From: Promethearchaeota archaeon
GTDB lineage: Archaea; Asgardarchaeota; Lokiarchaeia; Sigyniarchaeales; SOKP01
NCBI GenBank assembly: GCA_016839705.1
Contig: JAEOTR010000006.1
Span: 1-36,889, forward strand
Length of the DNA stretch: 36,889 nt
Direction of reading: 5' to 3'
Position numbers and translations under genes: made by a program. The notes beneath the pieces were generated by a model that saw only the letters and a program-made list of their open reading frames with translations, searched no databases and had not been told where the DNA came from. This document shows positions 9,558 through 17,619 of this stretch, piece by piece (the stretch's first letter is position 1; each line of letters begins with the position of its first letter).

Positions 9558-11291
9558 TTATCCCTCCTCTGGTATAAAACCTTCTATTTCTGAAGATGCC
9601 ATTATTTCTTTAACCCTTGTAAAAGCATCTGCAATCCGTTTTTGAACATTTTTTGCAGAATAAATAGTGATATATTTGCCAAGTGGGGTAGCATTGACCA
9701 TTTGCGTCATTTTTCTATGCACATTTTTCAATTCTGGTCCAACTCCAATTAAAACAAAATTGAGAGGAGGCTGAATTGACTTTATGAGAGTTGCAATTTT
9801 TCTTGGGTTGAATTCCTTGCTTAAATTATCTTCACCATCAGTTAATGTTATTACCCATTTCTGACGTTCTTGGGATTCTTCTCCCTGAATCATTGGTGCT
9901 TTGCTCAATATGTCAATAGCATGTGCTATTGCATCATAAAGGGCAGTCTCATACCTTGTATTTTCTAAATATTTAAATAAATCAACAATTTCCGCAATAT
10001 TTCCTCTCTTCTCTGTAAGTTCGAGAACCATATTTATTATAGAGTGAAAACCGACAATTGCAACACGATCTCCGATATTAATGGTTTCGTTAAAGACACC
10101 TAAAGCACCCATTCGTGCAGCTTGCATTTTTCCCCATTCTTTCATACTGCCAGATTGATCAATTACAAACACTACATCCTTTTTACTAACAAGAAGATCA
10201 TTTATTTTTGAAAGTTCAAGCTCTGCTTTATGATGAAGGGTTGTATCCCCTTGATTTTCATATAATTTGATCATTGCTTCAAGATTATTTTTCATTAGAG
10301 GATAATTCTGTAGATTTCCTGCCAATTTCAAAGATTTGTTGAAATGCTCTTCTGCTTCTTCTGGTTTATTTTTTAACATTGAAAGTCTTCCTAATTGAAA
10401 TTCGTCTTCTGCTAATCCTACATTATAATCCCATTTGCTATCAAGTCTAAAAGCTTCATTTAGTTGTTCTTGAGCGAGCTCTAATTCATTTTTTAGAATG
10501 TGAAGAACCCCTATATTTCTTTTTCTAGCGGCAATTCCTTCATCATCATCCATTTCCTTATCCAATTCAAGAGCTTTTTCAAAATCTTTCATAGCTTCGA
10601 CCCACTTTTCTTCGGAAAGGAAGAGAATACCACGATTATTATATCGAGAGCTTAATCCTCCTATATCATCCATTTGCTCACCGATTTCAATTGATTTAGC
10701 ATAACAATCTTTAGCCCTGTTATTATCTCCCCACATTCGATATATATTTCCAAGATTATTCAGGCACATTCCCTGTCCATTAAGATTTTTAGATGTCCGG
10801 AATAGTTCTAAAGCGGCGTTATAATTAGTAAAAGCAAGATTCATGTCACCACGATAATAACTTTTATTTCCCAAACGCATGGTAACCAATAAATTTTGAA
10901 AAGATTGAGCTAGAATACCAATTTCGTTTCCCCTAATCCTACCATCCATCGAAATCTCTTGTGATAAATCACCTTCAGCTATCATTTCTATCGATTGAGT
11001 TAATTCATTAATAGGTACTGTAATTCTACTGGAGATACGAATTACACCCAATGAAATTACAATGATAATAATAATAGCTATAATAATGAACGTTATTATC
11101 AAAGGAACTTTAAATGCTTCAACTGAGCCAAAACCTAAATTAACATATTCATCAATAATCGAAAATAACTGTAATATTAAAGCTATTGTCAAAATTACGA
11201 ATGGAATTAAAATGCAAGCAATCATGGTTAATATAATCCTTCGTCGTAATGACTTTTTCTTCCCAATTTGTTGTACATCCAGATCTTCCAT
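9558..11291 (-). CDS. 2TM-HAMP-TPR-von Willebrand A membrane protein
   Basis: Domains in order: basic N-terminus, TM1 (about 19-43), TM2 (about 62-84), HAMP (about 85-140), five or six tetratricopeptide repeats (about 141-360; e.g. '[21 protein letters not shown]') and a von Willebrand A domain (about 370-565). The MIDAS metal site is intact: DQSGSM, the threonine in RYETALYDA, and LTDGED. Such a domain binds a partner through a divalent metal. TPRs add protein-protein contacts, so the whole looks like a membrane-anchored scaffold moved by HAMP. No catalytic domain is seen. The ATG has AAGGAGAG at a good distance (11300-11307). It heads the operon with the HAMP-only and propeller genes. This domain order is not one I recognise from characterised proteins. 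Confidence 0.85.
   Translation of the reverse strand: MEDLDVQQIGKKKSLRRRIILTMIACILIPFVILTIALILQLFSIIDEYVNLGFGSVEAFKVPLIITFIIIAIIIIIVISLGVIRISSRITVPINELTQSIEMIAEGDLSQEISMDGRIRGNEIGILAQSFQNLLVTMRLGNKSYYRGDMNLAFTNYNAALELFRTSKNLNGQGMCLNNLGNIYRMWGDNNRAKDCYAKSIEIGEQMDDIGGLSSRYNNRGILFLSEEKWVEAMKDFEKALELDKEMDDDEGIAARKRNIGVLHILKNELELAQEQLNEAFRLDSKWDYNVGLAEDEFQLGRLSMLKNKPEEAEEHFNKSLKLAGNLQNYPLMKNNLEAMIKLYENQGDTTLHHKAELELSKINDLLVSKKDVVFVIDQSGSMKEWGKMQAARMGALGVFNETINIGDRVAIVGFHSIINMVLELTEKRGNIAEIVDLFKYLENTRYETALYDAIAHAIDILSKAPMIQGEESQERQKWVITLTDGEDNLSKEFNPRKIATLIKSIQPPLNFVLIGVGPELKNVHRKMTQMVNATPLGKYITIYSAKNVQKRIADAFTRVKEIMASSEIEGFIPEEG
9562..9569 (-). promoter_or_regulatory. Shine-Dalgarno of the HAMP-only gene
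   Basis: GAGGAGGG on the minus strand lies 6 bases before the ATG at 9555 and inside the last codons of the upstream gene. It fixes the start and indicates translational coupling. Confidence 0.7.
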
Positions 11292-11334
11292 CTTTTTTCT
11301 CTCCTTTTTCTTTTTTTAATATTGTGATATCTCT

Positions 11335-11356
11335 TTTATTTAAACAATTAAAAAAA
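11335..11356 (-). promoter_or_regulatory. TATA-like box for the HAMP operon, next to the T-run of the 7TM gene
   Basis: On the minus strand TTTAAATA lies at 11344-11337, about 46-53 bases upstream of the ATG at 11291. Start of transcription near 11312 would give a leader of about 20 bases containing the Shine-Dalgarno. A run of seven T at 11356-11350, right after the stop of the upstream 7TM gene, could end that transcript. Confidence 0.4.
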
Positions 11357-12097
11357 TTAAATTCCCTTATCTATCCCTTCATAAATTAAAAATATTGATG
11401 TGAAAATAAAGGCTTTAACAATAGCCAACCCTATTAATCCGAAATCTTCAGCCCCAAATGCTGCATCAATGATACCAAACAAGGAAGCCATAGAAAGTCC
11501 AACACCCATCGAATATCTTTTCCATTTTGCACTTTTGTTATCCATTTTTCGACCACTATACATAATAATAGGACCAAGAAATATCATCATTATAATCAAC
11601 ATTAATGACAACAATGTTAATGCTAAACCTCTGATTCCTGTCTCAGGTAAACCGCCAGGAGATGCTTCCCATTTAGTATAAATTGAAGGATTCGTATAAA
11701 TCAAAATCGCAAAAATTACGCTAATAATCGCCATGATACCAGTTACTGGAATTTTGTAACGACCGTCTTTAAATGTTTCCATCGCAACGTAGGACCAAAT
11801 TGGTATTCCCAGTGCGGGTCCCCATGCATATCCAAGAACTCCCACGTTTGGATCACCATCTGGATACCCTAAAGGGTTAAGTCCTAATATCATCAGTAAA
11901 AAACTTGCAGAGACACCAAACCATGCTTGATAAACTGAAAATAAACCAACTCCTCTTAATATGATCTTCTTTTTAACTTTAGGATTTGGTGCTCTTCGAG
12001 CATGTTTAAAAAAGAGGACAAATGCCAAAATATAACCACTGAGAATAATCTCTAAACCAGTTACCCCATTTATAATATCAATATTAGGAAGGACCAT
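11357..12097 (-). CDS. Seven-TM membrane protein of unknown function
   Basis: Seven hydrophobic segments are visible over about 246 residues, with a short outer N-terminus and a very short C-terminal tail. A basic loop follows the first helix (KHARRAPNPKVKKK) and a glycine/proline-rich loop follows the second. No enzyme or transporter signature is recognised. A lysine lies in the last helix (IVKAF) but lacks the Asp four residues before it found in microbial rhodopsins. An in-frame GTG at 12109 is part of the GGTGA Shine-Dalgarno for the ATG at 12097, which is therefore the chosen start. A TATA box and dyad lie just upstream. A receptor or a membrane sensor subunit are both possible. Confidence 0.68.
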   Translation of the reverse strand: MVLPNIDIINGVTGLEIILSGYILAFVLFFKHARRAPNPKVKKKIILRGVGLFSVYQAWFGVSASFLLMILGLNPLGYPDGDPNVGVLGYAWGPALGIPIWSYVAMETFKDGRYKIPVTGIMAIISVIFAILIYTNPSIYTKWEASPGGLPETGIRGLALTLLSLMLIIMMIFLGPIIMYSGRKMDNKSAKWKRYSMGVGLSMASLFGIIDAAFGAEDFGLIGLAIVKAFIFTSIFLIYEGIDKGI

Positions 12098-12104
12098 TTT
12101 ATTA

Positions 12105-12149
12105 GTCACCCATTTAGTAATATTAGTTTTGTACTAATACTATATAAAG
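12105..12149 (-). promoter_or_regulatory. Promoter, dyad operator candidate and Shine-Dalgarno of the 7TM gene
   Basis: Reading the minus strand: a TTTATATA box at 12148-12141, then the dyad ATTAGT-TTTGT-ACTAAT at 12138-12122 (weakly extended to TAGT...ACTA), then GGTGA just before the ATG at 12097. The dyad lies between the TATA box and the expected start of transcription, where a bound protein would block polymerase. Confidence 0.4.
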
Positions 12150-12284
12150 TTATTTGTCATCAAAAGTTGTTAAATTTATCAATTTACCAATAAAAAGATA
12201 TCTTCTACCACTAAATTTTTTATTTAATACTAGAATCATATTTTTATAAAACAGGAAATGAATAGGTAAAAGGGTTTAATTGAA

Positions 12285-12971
12285 ATGAAGAGAATAGGAA
12301 TCTTGGGCGGTATGTCTTATGAGTCAACAATTAAATATTATGAATTAATTCTCCAAAGATATTATAAGAAATACTGCGATTATAATTATCCTGAAGTTAT
12401 TATTTTTAGTTTAAACTTCCAAAAAGTTATAGAATATGAATTAAGTGATGATAGGGCTATATATATAGAGTATTTAATGAGTGGTATCAGATCACTGGAA
12501 AGTGCAGGTGTTGATTTTGTAATTATGGCAGCTAATTCACCTCACGCGGTGTTTGAAGATTTAGAAGAATTAGCTACGGTTCCCATTTTAAGTATAGTAA
12601 AAGCTACAATAGAACAAGCTAAAAAGGAAAAAATGAAAAAGTTGCTTTTATTAGGGATAAAATTTACGATGCAATCAACATTTTATCAAGAATTTTCCAA
12701 GAAGTTGGGTATTAATGTAATAACACCTTCTATTCAAGAACAGGATGAGATAGATCAAATAATATTTAGCGAACTAGTTATTGGTCTTAATCGAAACAAA
12801 TCCAAGGAGAGATTACTTGAAATTATCAATTCTTATGAGATAGATGGAGTGATTTTAGGATGTACTGAATTACCTTTAATTTTAAGTCAAAAAGACACAA
12901 ATATCAAGCTGCTTGATACCTTAGAGCTTCATGTAGAAGCAACCTTTAATTATTACCTATCTAAAAAATAG
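12285..12971 (+). CDS. Aspartate/glutamate racemase family protein, first catalytic Cys replaced
   Basis: The N-terminus 'RIGILGGMSYESTIKYY' is the hallmark of the PLP-independent aspartate/glutamate racemase family, which swaps amino-acid stereochemistry with a pair of cysteines. Length (228 aa) is normal. The second catalytic site is intact (GCTE, Cys about 193). The first, normally in a 'CNT.H' motif, reads AANSPH here, so alanine 83 stands where the proton-exchanging cysteine is expected; His87 is kept. A family branch related to E. coli YgeA also works with one cysteine, so activity is not excluded, though substrate or reaction may differ. The ATG at 12285 has AAAAGGG about 12 bases upstream and a TATA box (TTTTTATAAAA) near 12241-12251. 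Confidence 0.85.
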   Translation: MKRIGILGGMSYESTIKYYELILQRYYKKYCDYNYPEVIIFSLNFQKVIEYELSDDRAIYIEYLMSGIRSLESAGVDFVIMAANSPHAVFEDLEELATVPILSIVKATIEQAKKEKMKKLLLLGIKFTMQSTFYQEFSKKLGINVITPSIQEQDEIDQIIFSELVIGLNRNKSKERLLEIINSYEIDGVILGCTELPLILSQKDTNIKLLDTLELHVEATFNYYLSKK

Positions 12972-13031
12972 TTGTTTATAAGTTTTTTTAACTTTCAAAC
13001 TTTATCTAATATTATTAACCCTAAGTGGTAA

Positions 13032-15314
13032 TTGATTATCGGACGTTTCAAACTTACAACTGTAAAATTCAAAGATCTCGCACCAATCATACTAGTTATG
13101 TTATTGCTGTTTGTCTCAACAGCATGTGCAAATATGCTTATTCCAAGTTATAATGCTATTAGACTTGAGTTTAACATTCCTGAAGCGTTAATCGCAATCC
13201 CTGATGCATTTTTTGTATTAATAAGTGCTGTTTTTGCGTTACTTTGGGGATATTGGGCGGATAAAATTGATAGGGGGAAAGTCCTGATGGCAGGGGCTTT
13301 TTCATGGACAATAGGAATGGTGCTAACCGCATTTTCCCCTAATTATTTATTGTTAGTAATTTCTAGGATGTCAAGTGGGGTAGGATTGGGATGTGTGTTA
13401 CCAGTTGGGTATTCAATTATTTCTGATGCCATTCCCGCAGAAGAAAGATCAGGCTGGTTTGGTACTCTTGCGATATTGAGTTCTATCTCCAATGGAGCTG
13501 GTCAAGGATTATCCGCATTTTTAGGTCCTATTTTTTCTTGGAGATTTCCATTCCTTTTCCTTGCGGTTATAAGTATAATACTTATTTTCGTTCTTTATTT
13601 CGTGAAAATCCCTCAAAGAGGGGCAGGTGAGGATGAACTATTAGATTTAGTAGAGTTAAATTTAGAATATAGCTATAGAATATCAAAAGAAGACTTAGGA
13701 GCTATCATAAAAAAGAAAACTAATCTCTATTTAATAATTCAAGGTTTTTTTTCTGTAATACCCGGAACTGTACTTGTCTATTTTACAACTTCCATGTTAA
13801 TAACTGATTTTTTTAGCAGGATTCCGCCAGAAATTCAACTTCAAACAGCTACCATCTTTGCGGGGATGATAGGGATAGGTTATCTTCTTGGTAATGCTGT
13901 ATTTGCTCGTTTAGGAGATATTCTATTCCGTCACAACAAAAAAAATAGAGCAAGATTAGCTACAATATGTCTTATTTTTTCTATTCCTTTCGCAGTGGTA
14001 CTCCTTATTTCATTGCGCCCAATCGATACCGATATTCTTGGTATTAATTTTCCTATTCCCCCCGATACCATCCCTACAGACCAATTATGGTCTTACATTC
14101 TTAGGACTATTGGGGCAATATTTATAGCATATCCTTCATACATAATATTTTTTATATTTGCTATAATGGCTTCGATGTTAGGGGCGGGACCAGTTGCTAA
14201 CAGAAATGCTGTTATGATAGATGTAAATATGCCTGAACATAAAGGCTCCGCAGCTTCTTTTTTTAAACTTTCAGAACAAATAAGTAAGGGAGTAACACTT
14301 TTAATATCTTTTACTCTCATTTCAATACTCGGTAGTGTTTTCAATATGATTTTTCTAACAATCTTTTTTTGGCTTCCCGCAGCAATCTTGTGGTTTTTAG
14401 CAAGTAAGAATGTAGAAAAAGATATGACTTATAAATCAAGGATTTTATCAGAGAGAAAACAGGTAAGTTTAATTGATTATATTTTTGAATTAGAAATTCA
14501 GATAGATAGAGCCATTCAAAAAGTACAAGATTCAAAGTACTATATTCGAACAAATCTAAATAAGTTTAACAAATTACTTGATGACGCATTGACGATCTTT
14601 AAATTTTGCGAACATGAAGGTGTATCGAGAAGTATCACAAATATCGAGAAAAAAGCACATATCATGTACTTACGTGTTCTACTAATTAAACATGAGACAA
14701 ATAATATACGTAAAAAACTTGAAAATCCAGATCTACCAACCTCTGAATTAAATAATTTAAAAAATGAATTAGGTCAAAAATATAAAACAATAAGTGAATG
14801 GGAAAAAAGTACATTTGGAGAAATCCAAACTTACTATGAGGACGCAAATTTGAAAATCATTGAAGCAAGATTGAATCGTAAAAAACATTTAATAATCGGT
14901 CTAAGGAAAATATCTGAAGCCATTAAAATCTATGAACGAGTAAAATTTTTATTAAGTGAAAGGTTGGAAATTGTAGAAGAAAAGCCCGATTTATCGGAAG
15001 ATGAATCAGTTATACGTGATAAAGAACAGGAGTTATTTAATAAATGTAGTAAATCTTTAAATGCAACAGTAAAACTAAAAGAAGAAATAGACTCTACATT
15101 TAATCAATTAAGACAAAAAGGAATTCAAATTGAAGATTTAAGAATAATTTCTGATCTTACACAAGAATATGATATAAATCTTTATGATGTAATTTTGGAT
15201 ACATTCAAACAAGATCCTCTTACAAAATATGCTCTTATTGATACGTTAGATACTATAGATGATATATTTAAACAATATGATAACTGGAAAGAAGTAGATC
15301 AAAAGGTATTTTAA
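13032..15314 (+). CDS. MFS transporter with C-terminal cytosolic helical extension
   Basis: Residues 1-460 are a 12-helix major facilitator superfamily transporter. The loop between helices 2 and 3 carries the family motif (GYWADKIDRGK) and helix 4 reads 'SRMSSGVGLGCVLPVGY', like the spinster/sugar-phosphate branch. A second cytosolic loop follows helix 6. Residues about 465-760 are predicted to be almost wholly alpha-helical and charged, with heptad-like patterns (about 500-690), and have no homology that I recognise. MFS proteins are normally 400-450 residues, so this is a fusion or acquired tail, perhaps for docking or regulation. The start is TTG with only a weak site upstream. The stop is six bases from the convergent gene at 15321. 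The substrate cannot be told. Confidence 0.85.
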   Translation: MIIGRFKLTTVKFKDLAPIILVMLLLFVSTACANMLIPSYNAIRLEFNIPEALIAIPDAFFVLISAVFALLWGYWADKIDRGKVLMAGAFSWTIGMVLTAFSPNYLLLVISRMSSGVGLGCVLPVGYSIISDAIPAEERSGWFGTLAILSSISNGAGQGLSAFLGPIFSWRFPFLFLAVISIILIFVLYFVKIPQRGAGEDELLDLVELNLEYSYRISKEDLGAIIKKKTNLYLIIQGFFSVIPGTVLVYFTTSMLITDFFSRIPPEIQLQTATIFAGMIGIGYLLGNAVFARLGDILFRHNKKNRARLATICLIFSIPFAVVLLISLRPIDTDILGINFPIPPDTIPTDQLWSYILRTIGAIFIAYPSYIIFFIFAIMASMLGAGPVANRNAVMIDVNMPEHKGSAASFFKLSEQISKGVTLLISFTLISILGSVFNMIFLTIFFWLPAAILWFLASKNVEKDMTYKSRILSERKQVSLIDYIFELEIQIDRAIQKVQDSKYYIRTNLNKFNKLLDDALTIFKFCEHEGVSRSITNIEKKAHIMYLRVLLIKHETNNIRKKLENPDLPTSELNNLKNELGQKYKTISEWEKSTFGEIQTYYEDANLKIIEARLNRKKHLIIGLRKISEAIKIYERVKFLLSERLEIVEEKPDLSEDESVIRDKEQELFNKCSKSLNATVKLKEEIDSTFNQLRQKGIQIEDLRIISDLTQEYDINLYDVILDTFKQDPLTKYALIDTLDTIDDIFKQYDNWKEVDQKVF

Positions 15315-15320
15315 CAAATT

Positions 15321-15587
15321 TTAGTTAATACATTCCCACCTTAATAATTCAAGCATTTCAAATCTATCTTCTTCATTGAGTTCTTCAGATCGTTTCCCTA
15401 CTCTATCTAAATAATCTCCATATTCATCATTTGAACTTAGATTTAATAAAAAAAGTAAACAATTTCTGACTCTCAAAGCGTTGGATATTCCATCTTCGAG
15501 ATCTTTCATTAACTTAATGATAACCTTATATTTCGTTACCTCGCTCTTGCTATTTGCTTCTAAGATTTTATCGAAACAATCTTCCAT
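15321..15587 (-). CDS. Small acidic helical protein, unknown
   Basis: This 88-residue protein is mostly helical, acidic in the C-terminal half, with three cysteines and no TM helix or recognised motif. There is no Shine-Dalgarno before the ATG. A TTTATAAA box about 14-21 bases upstream on the minus strand would suit a leaderless transcript. It converges with the MFS gene with six bases between the stops. I do not recognise the family; the gene is accepted for its coding-like make-up and sensible promoter. Confidence 0.5.
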   Translation of the reverse strand: MEDCFDKILEANSKSEVTKYKVIIKLMKDLEDGISNALRVRNCLLFLLNLSSNDEYGDYLDRVGKRSEELNEEDRFEMLELLRWECIN

Positions 15588-15771
15588 TTTTATGATATAA
15601 TTTATAAATTATATTCCCAAATCTAACTTATCTTAAGATCCTAAGCAATCACATAAGGATTTGCATTTTTAAAAGTATCTTTTGTCGTTTTTTTCCCATG
15701 ATAAAAAGTAACTTGTTCTGTTAAACAGATATACTATTAGGGTTTAAATAGAAGGGAGATTAAATGTCCTA

Positions 15772-16269
15772 TTATAAAGGAAAAATTGCTATAATATCCC
15801 AATCTTTTATTACATAATTCATATTATGAATCGGTTTACCATTTACAATAATTTCTAGTCTATCATGTAATTGAGAAATTCTATATTTATTTAGAACAGA
15901 TTTAATGGTACTACCTTCGGGTAAATCTACTACTGCTTCAGCAGGGCGGAATTTCTTTAATCCTTCATGAAGCACAATCTTTACATAAATGGATTTAATT
16001 TGAGTGATCTCCTTAAACATTAAGCCCATTCTTTCGGGGAAAATACCAACACGGTCCCCCTTCCTCACGATTTTTCCTGCTCCACTATATATCCCGTTAA
16101 TAAAAATATGACTTACTTCATCATTATCGATATTTAGTTTTTCAAAAATATCTAATACAGTTATTAAATTATCAACTTCGATTTTAAGAGTGTGTGGAAT
16201 TCCGGCACCACGTTTTTTATTAGGGAATTTTTCTCTTAAATCTCCATATAATTTTACAACTATAGACAT
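15772..16269 (-). CDS. Tandem MoaD/ThiS-like beta-grasp (ubiquitin-fold) protein
   Basis: Two consecutive beta-grasp units are visible. Residues 1-82 run 'VVKLYGDLREKFP' to 'IVRKGDRVGIFP', the pattern of MoaD/ThiS sulfur carriers. Residues 90-165 repeat the same order and end 'VIKDWDIIAIFPL'. In each, a short 'NG' turn (FINGIY; IVNGKP) precedes the final strands, as in MoaD. Neither unit ends in Gly-Gly, and the protein stops right after the last strand, so thiocarboxylate or conjugation chemistry is not possible as seen. It may be a binding scaffold or a non-carrier relative. GAGAGGAA (16273-16280) fixes the ATG. No MoaE, MoeB/E1 or radical-SAM partner lies nearby. Confidence 0.72.
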   Translation of the reverse strand: MSIVVKLYGDLREKFPNKKRGAGIPHTLKIEVDNLITVLDIFEKLNIDNDEVSHIFINGIYSGAGKIVRKGDRVGIFPERMGLMFKEITQIKSIYVKIVLHEGLKKFRPAEAVVDLPEGSTIKSVLNKYRISQLHDRLEIIVNGKPIHNMNYVIKDWDIIAIFPL

Positions 16270-16455
16270 AAATTCCTCTCTTAAATTTTTAATTTTATCA
16301 TAAAATTCCCTTTCTATACAGGTAAGTTTCTAAAAATACCTCAAATCCTATAAAATCTAACATTGAGTTTTCATATAAATTTTCGTCTTTTATTATATCA
16401 AAATTTGAATTTAAATAAAAATGAGATAAGTATTTCTAGAACTAACTACATCTAC

Positions 16456-17007
16456 TCAAGAGATTTCAATACTATCTACGAAACTCTCAATTGTTTGCTC
16501 GAGATCAATTATATCATCAACATCTCGTATATCGGAGCTAGCAAGTTTCTCCAGAAACTCTTTCAATAATTTTTCTTTAGATTTATCAGTTGGAAATAAC
16601 AAACTGCTCTTATAATGTTCCCAATCAAGAATATTAGTAAAGATTAAAAATAAAACTTCTATATGTGAGTAATCCACTACACTCTGGAGTTTATCTTTCG
16701 TAATCATAAGCTTTGTATGATCAGTATAAAAATCTGATAAATCATCATAATAATTTGTTAATCTAGCGATGTTATCAAGCTGTAAATGTAGTGCTGCTTG
16801 ATTGATAGGACTTTCTTCATCCCTATAAAGAATGTCAAAGTAATGCATAATGAAATCTTTTAATTTTTGGAGTTTTGTCTGGAACACACGGGTCTTTACA
16901 ATGCGCTCAAACATTGGCGACTCCCGATCTGAGTAAAATTTAAGTTCAAATTTGACTATATCTAGTATGTCGAAGAAGAGTTCGCGTATATCAGTCTTTT
17001 CGGTCAT
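16456..17007 (-). CDS. Hypothetical all-helical protein
   Basis: This is a 183-residue, highly charged, helical protein without TM segments, cysteines or a known motif; aromatic residues recur (FFDILDIVKFELKFYSD). The start is well supported: GGTGAG lies 4 bases before the ATG and a CTTTATAAAG TATA box lies near 17038-17047. The C-terminal 35 residues are acidic. Its function cannot be stated. It is the last of a same-strand series with the two genes upstream, but a promoter of its own suggests separate expression. Confidence 0.6.
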   Translation of the reverse strand: MTEKTDIRELFFDILDIVKFELKFYSDRESPMFERIVKTRVFQTKLQKLKDFIMHYFDILYRDEESPINQAALHLQLDNIARLTNYYDDLSDFYTDHTKLMITKDKLQSVVDYSHIEVLFLIFTNILDWEHYKSSLLFPTDKSKEKLLKEFLEKLASSDIRDVDDIIDLEQTIESFVDSIEIS

Positions 17008-17037
17008 TTTCTCACCGTTTTAGTTAATTTCCTCGAT

Positions 17038-17067
17038 CTTTATAAAGTTGCCGACTGTTTCCTCGGC
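17038..17067 (-). promoter_or_regulatory. TATA box plus adjoining inverted repeat
   Basis: On the minus strand GCCGA-GGAAACAG-TCGGC (17067-17050) directly precedes the TATA box CTTTATAAAG (about 17047-17038) of the gene starting at 17007. The repeat is notably GC-rich for this DNA and abuts the position of the TFB-recognition element, so it may be an operator. Confidence 0.4.
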
Positions 17068-17226
17068 TTTTGAAAAATCTTATTATAATTACAATTCTAA
17101 ATAAATTTTAAAATATTTATATTTTATGAATAAAACATAGGATTATCCCTTTAAAAACATATAGGTGTTAAAACATAGGGGATGGAGCATTGTTTATCAA
17201 ATTTTAGTATCCCAAGTGCTCAAAGC

Positions 17227-17538
17227 TCAATATAATTCTTCAGGTGTCCCGCGCTTCTCATTTCCTTTCTTCAAGACTTCATACCATTCCGTATGATACC
17301 ATATCCTACGTACGGGATTGTAATTCATATTCTTATCAGATTGAAAACACGCAGAGCAGAGCAAGATAGATGTTCGTAAAGGACGCTCGATTTCCCAAAA
17401 CATACTCTCATCGTTATTTTCTGCTTTTAAAGACTCAGACTTCTTTACTGAAGCAGCACTAATAATAATACTTCGTAAATTATTCCTTACAATCCTTAAC
17501 TGTGGATCTTTAATACTAATCGTCCGTTTTGACTTCAT
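17227..17538 (-). CDS. Small basic protein, unknown
   Basis: This 103-residue protein has a basic N-terminal helix-like region, a serine/glutamate-rich middle and a 'CSACF' pair that could bind metal only together with other ligands. Its C-terminus is rich in Trp/Tyr/Arg (NPVRRIWYHTEWYEVLKKG). There is no clear Shine-Dalgarno; CTTTATAAT lies right before the ATG. I do not recognise it. Its position 81 bases after the nucleotidyltransferase gene on the same strand suggests, but does not prove, a shared transcript. Confidence 0.45.
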   Translation of the reverse strand: MKSKRTISIKDPQLRIVRNNLRSIIISAASVKKSESLKAENNDESMFWEIERPLRTSILLCSACFQSDKNMNYNPVRRIWYHTEWYEVLKKGNEKRGTPEELY

Positions 17539-17619
17539 ATTATAAAGATTAATTTAGTTATTTGAACCTGCTCCGTTAATAGTATTAAATCAAAAACAAC
17601 AATATCATTAATTCTTTCA

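Noticed and set aside
11357..12097. 7TM protein as a microbial rhodopsin (Lys in the last helix)
   Set aside because: The Asp four residues before the retinal Lys and other pocket residues are missing.
15772..16269. Beta-grasp protein as a ubiquitin-like modifier
   Set aside because: Neither unit ends in Gly-Gly and no E1/E2-like gene is near.
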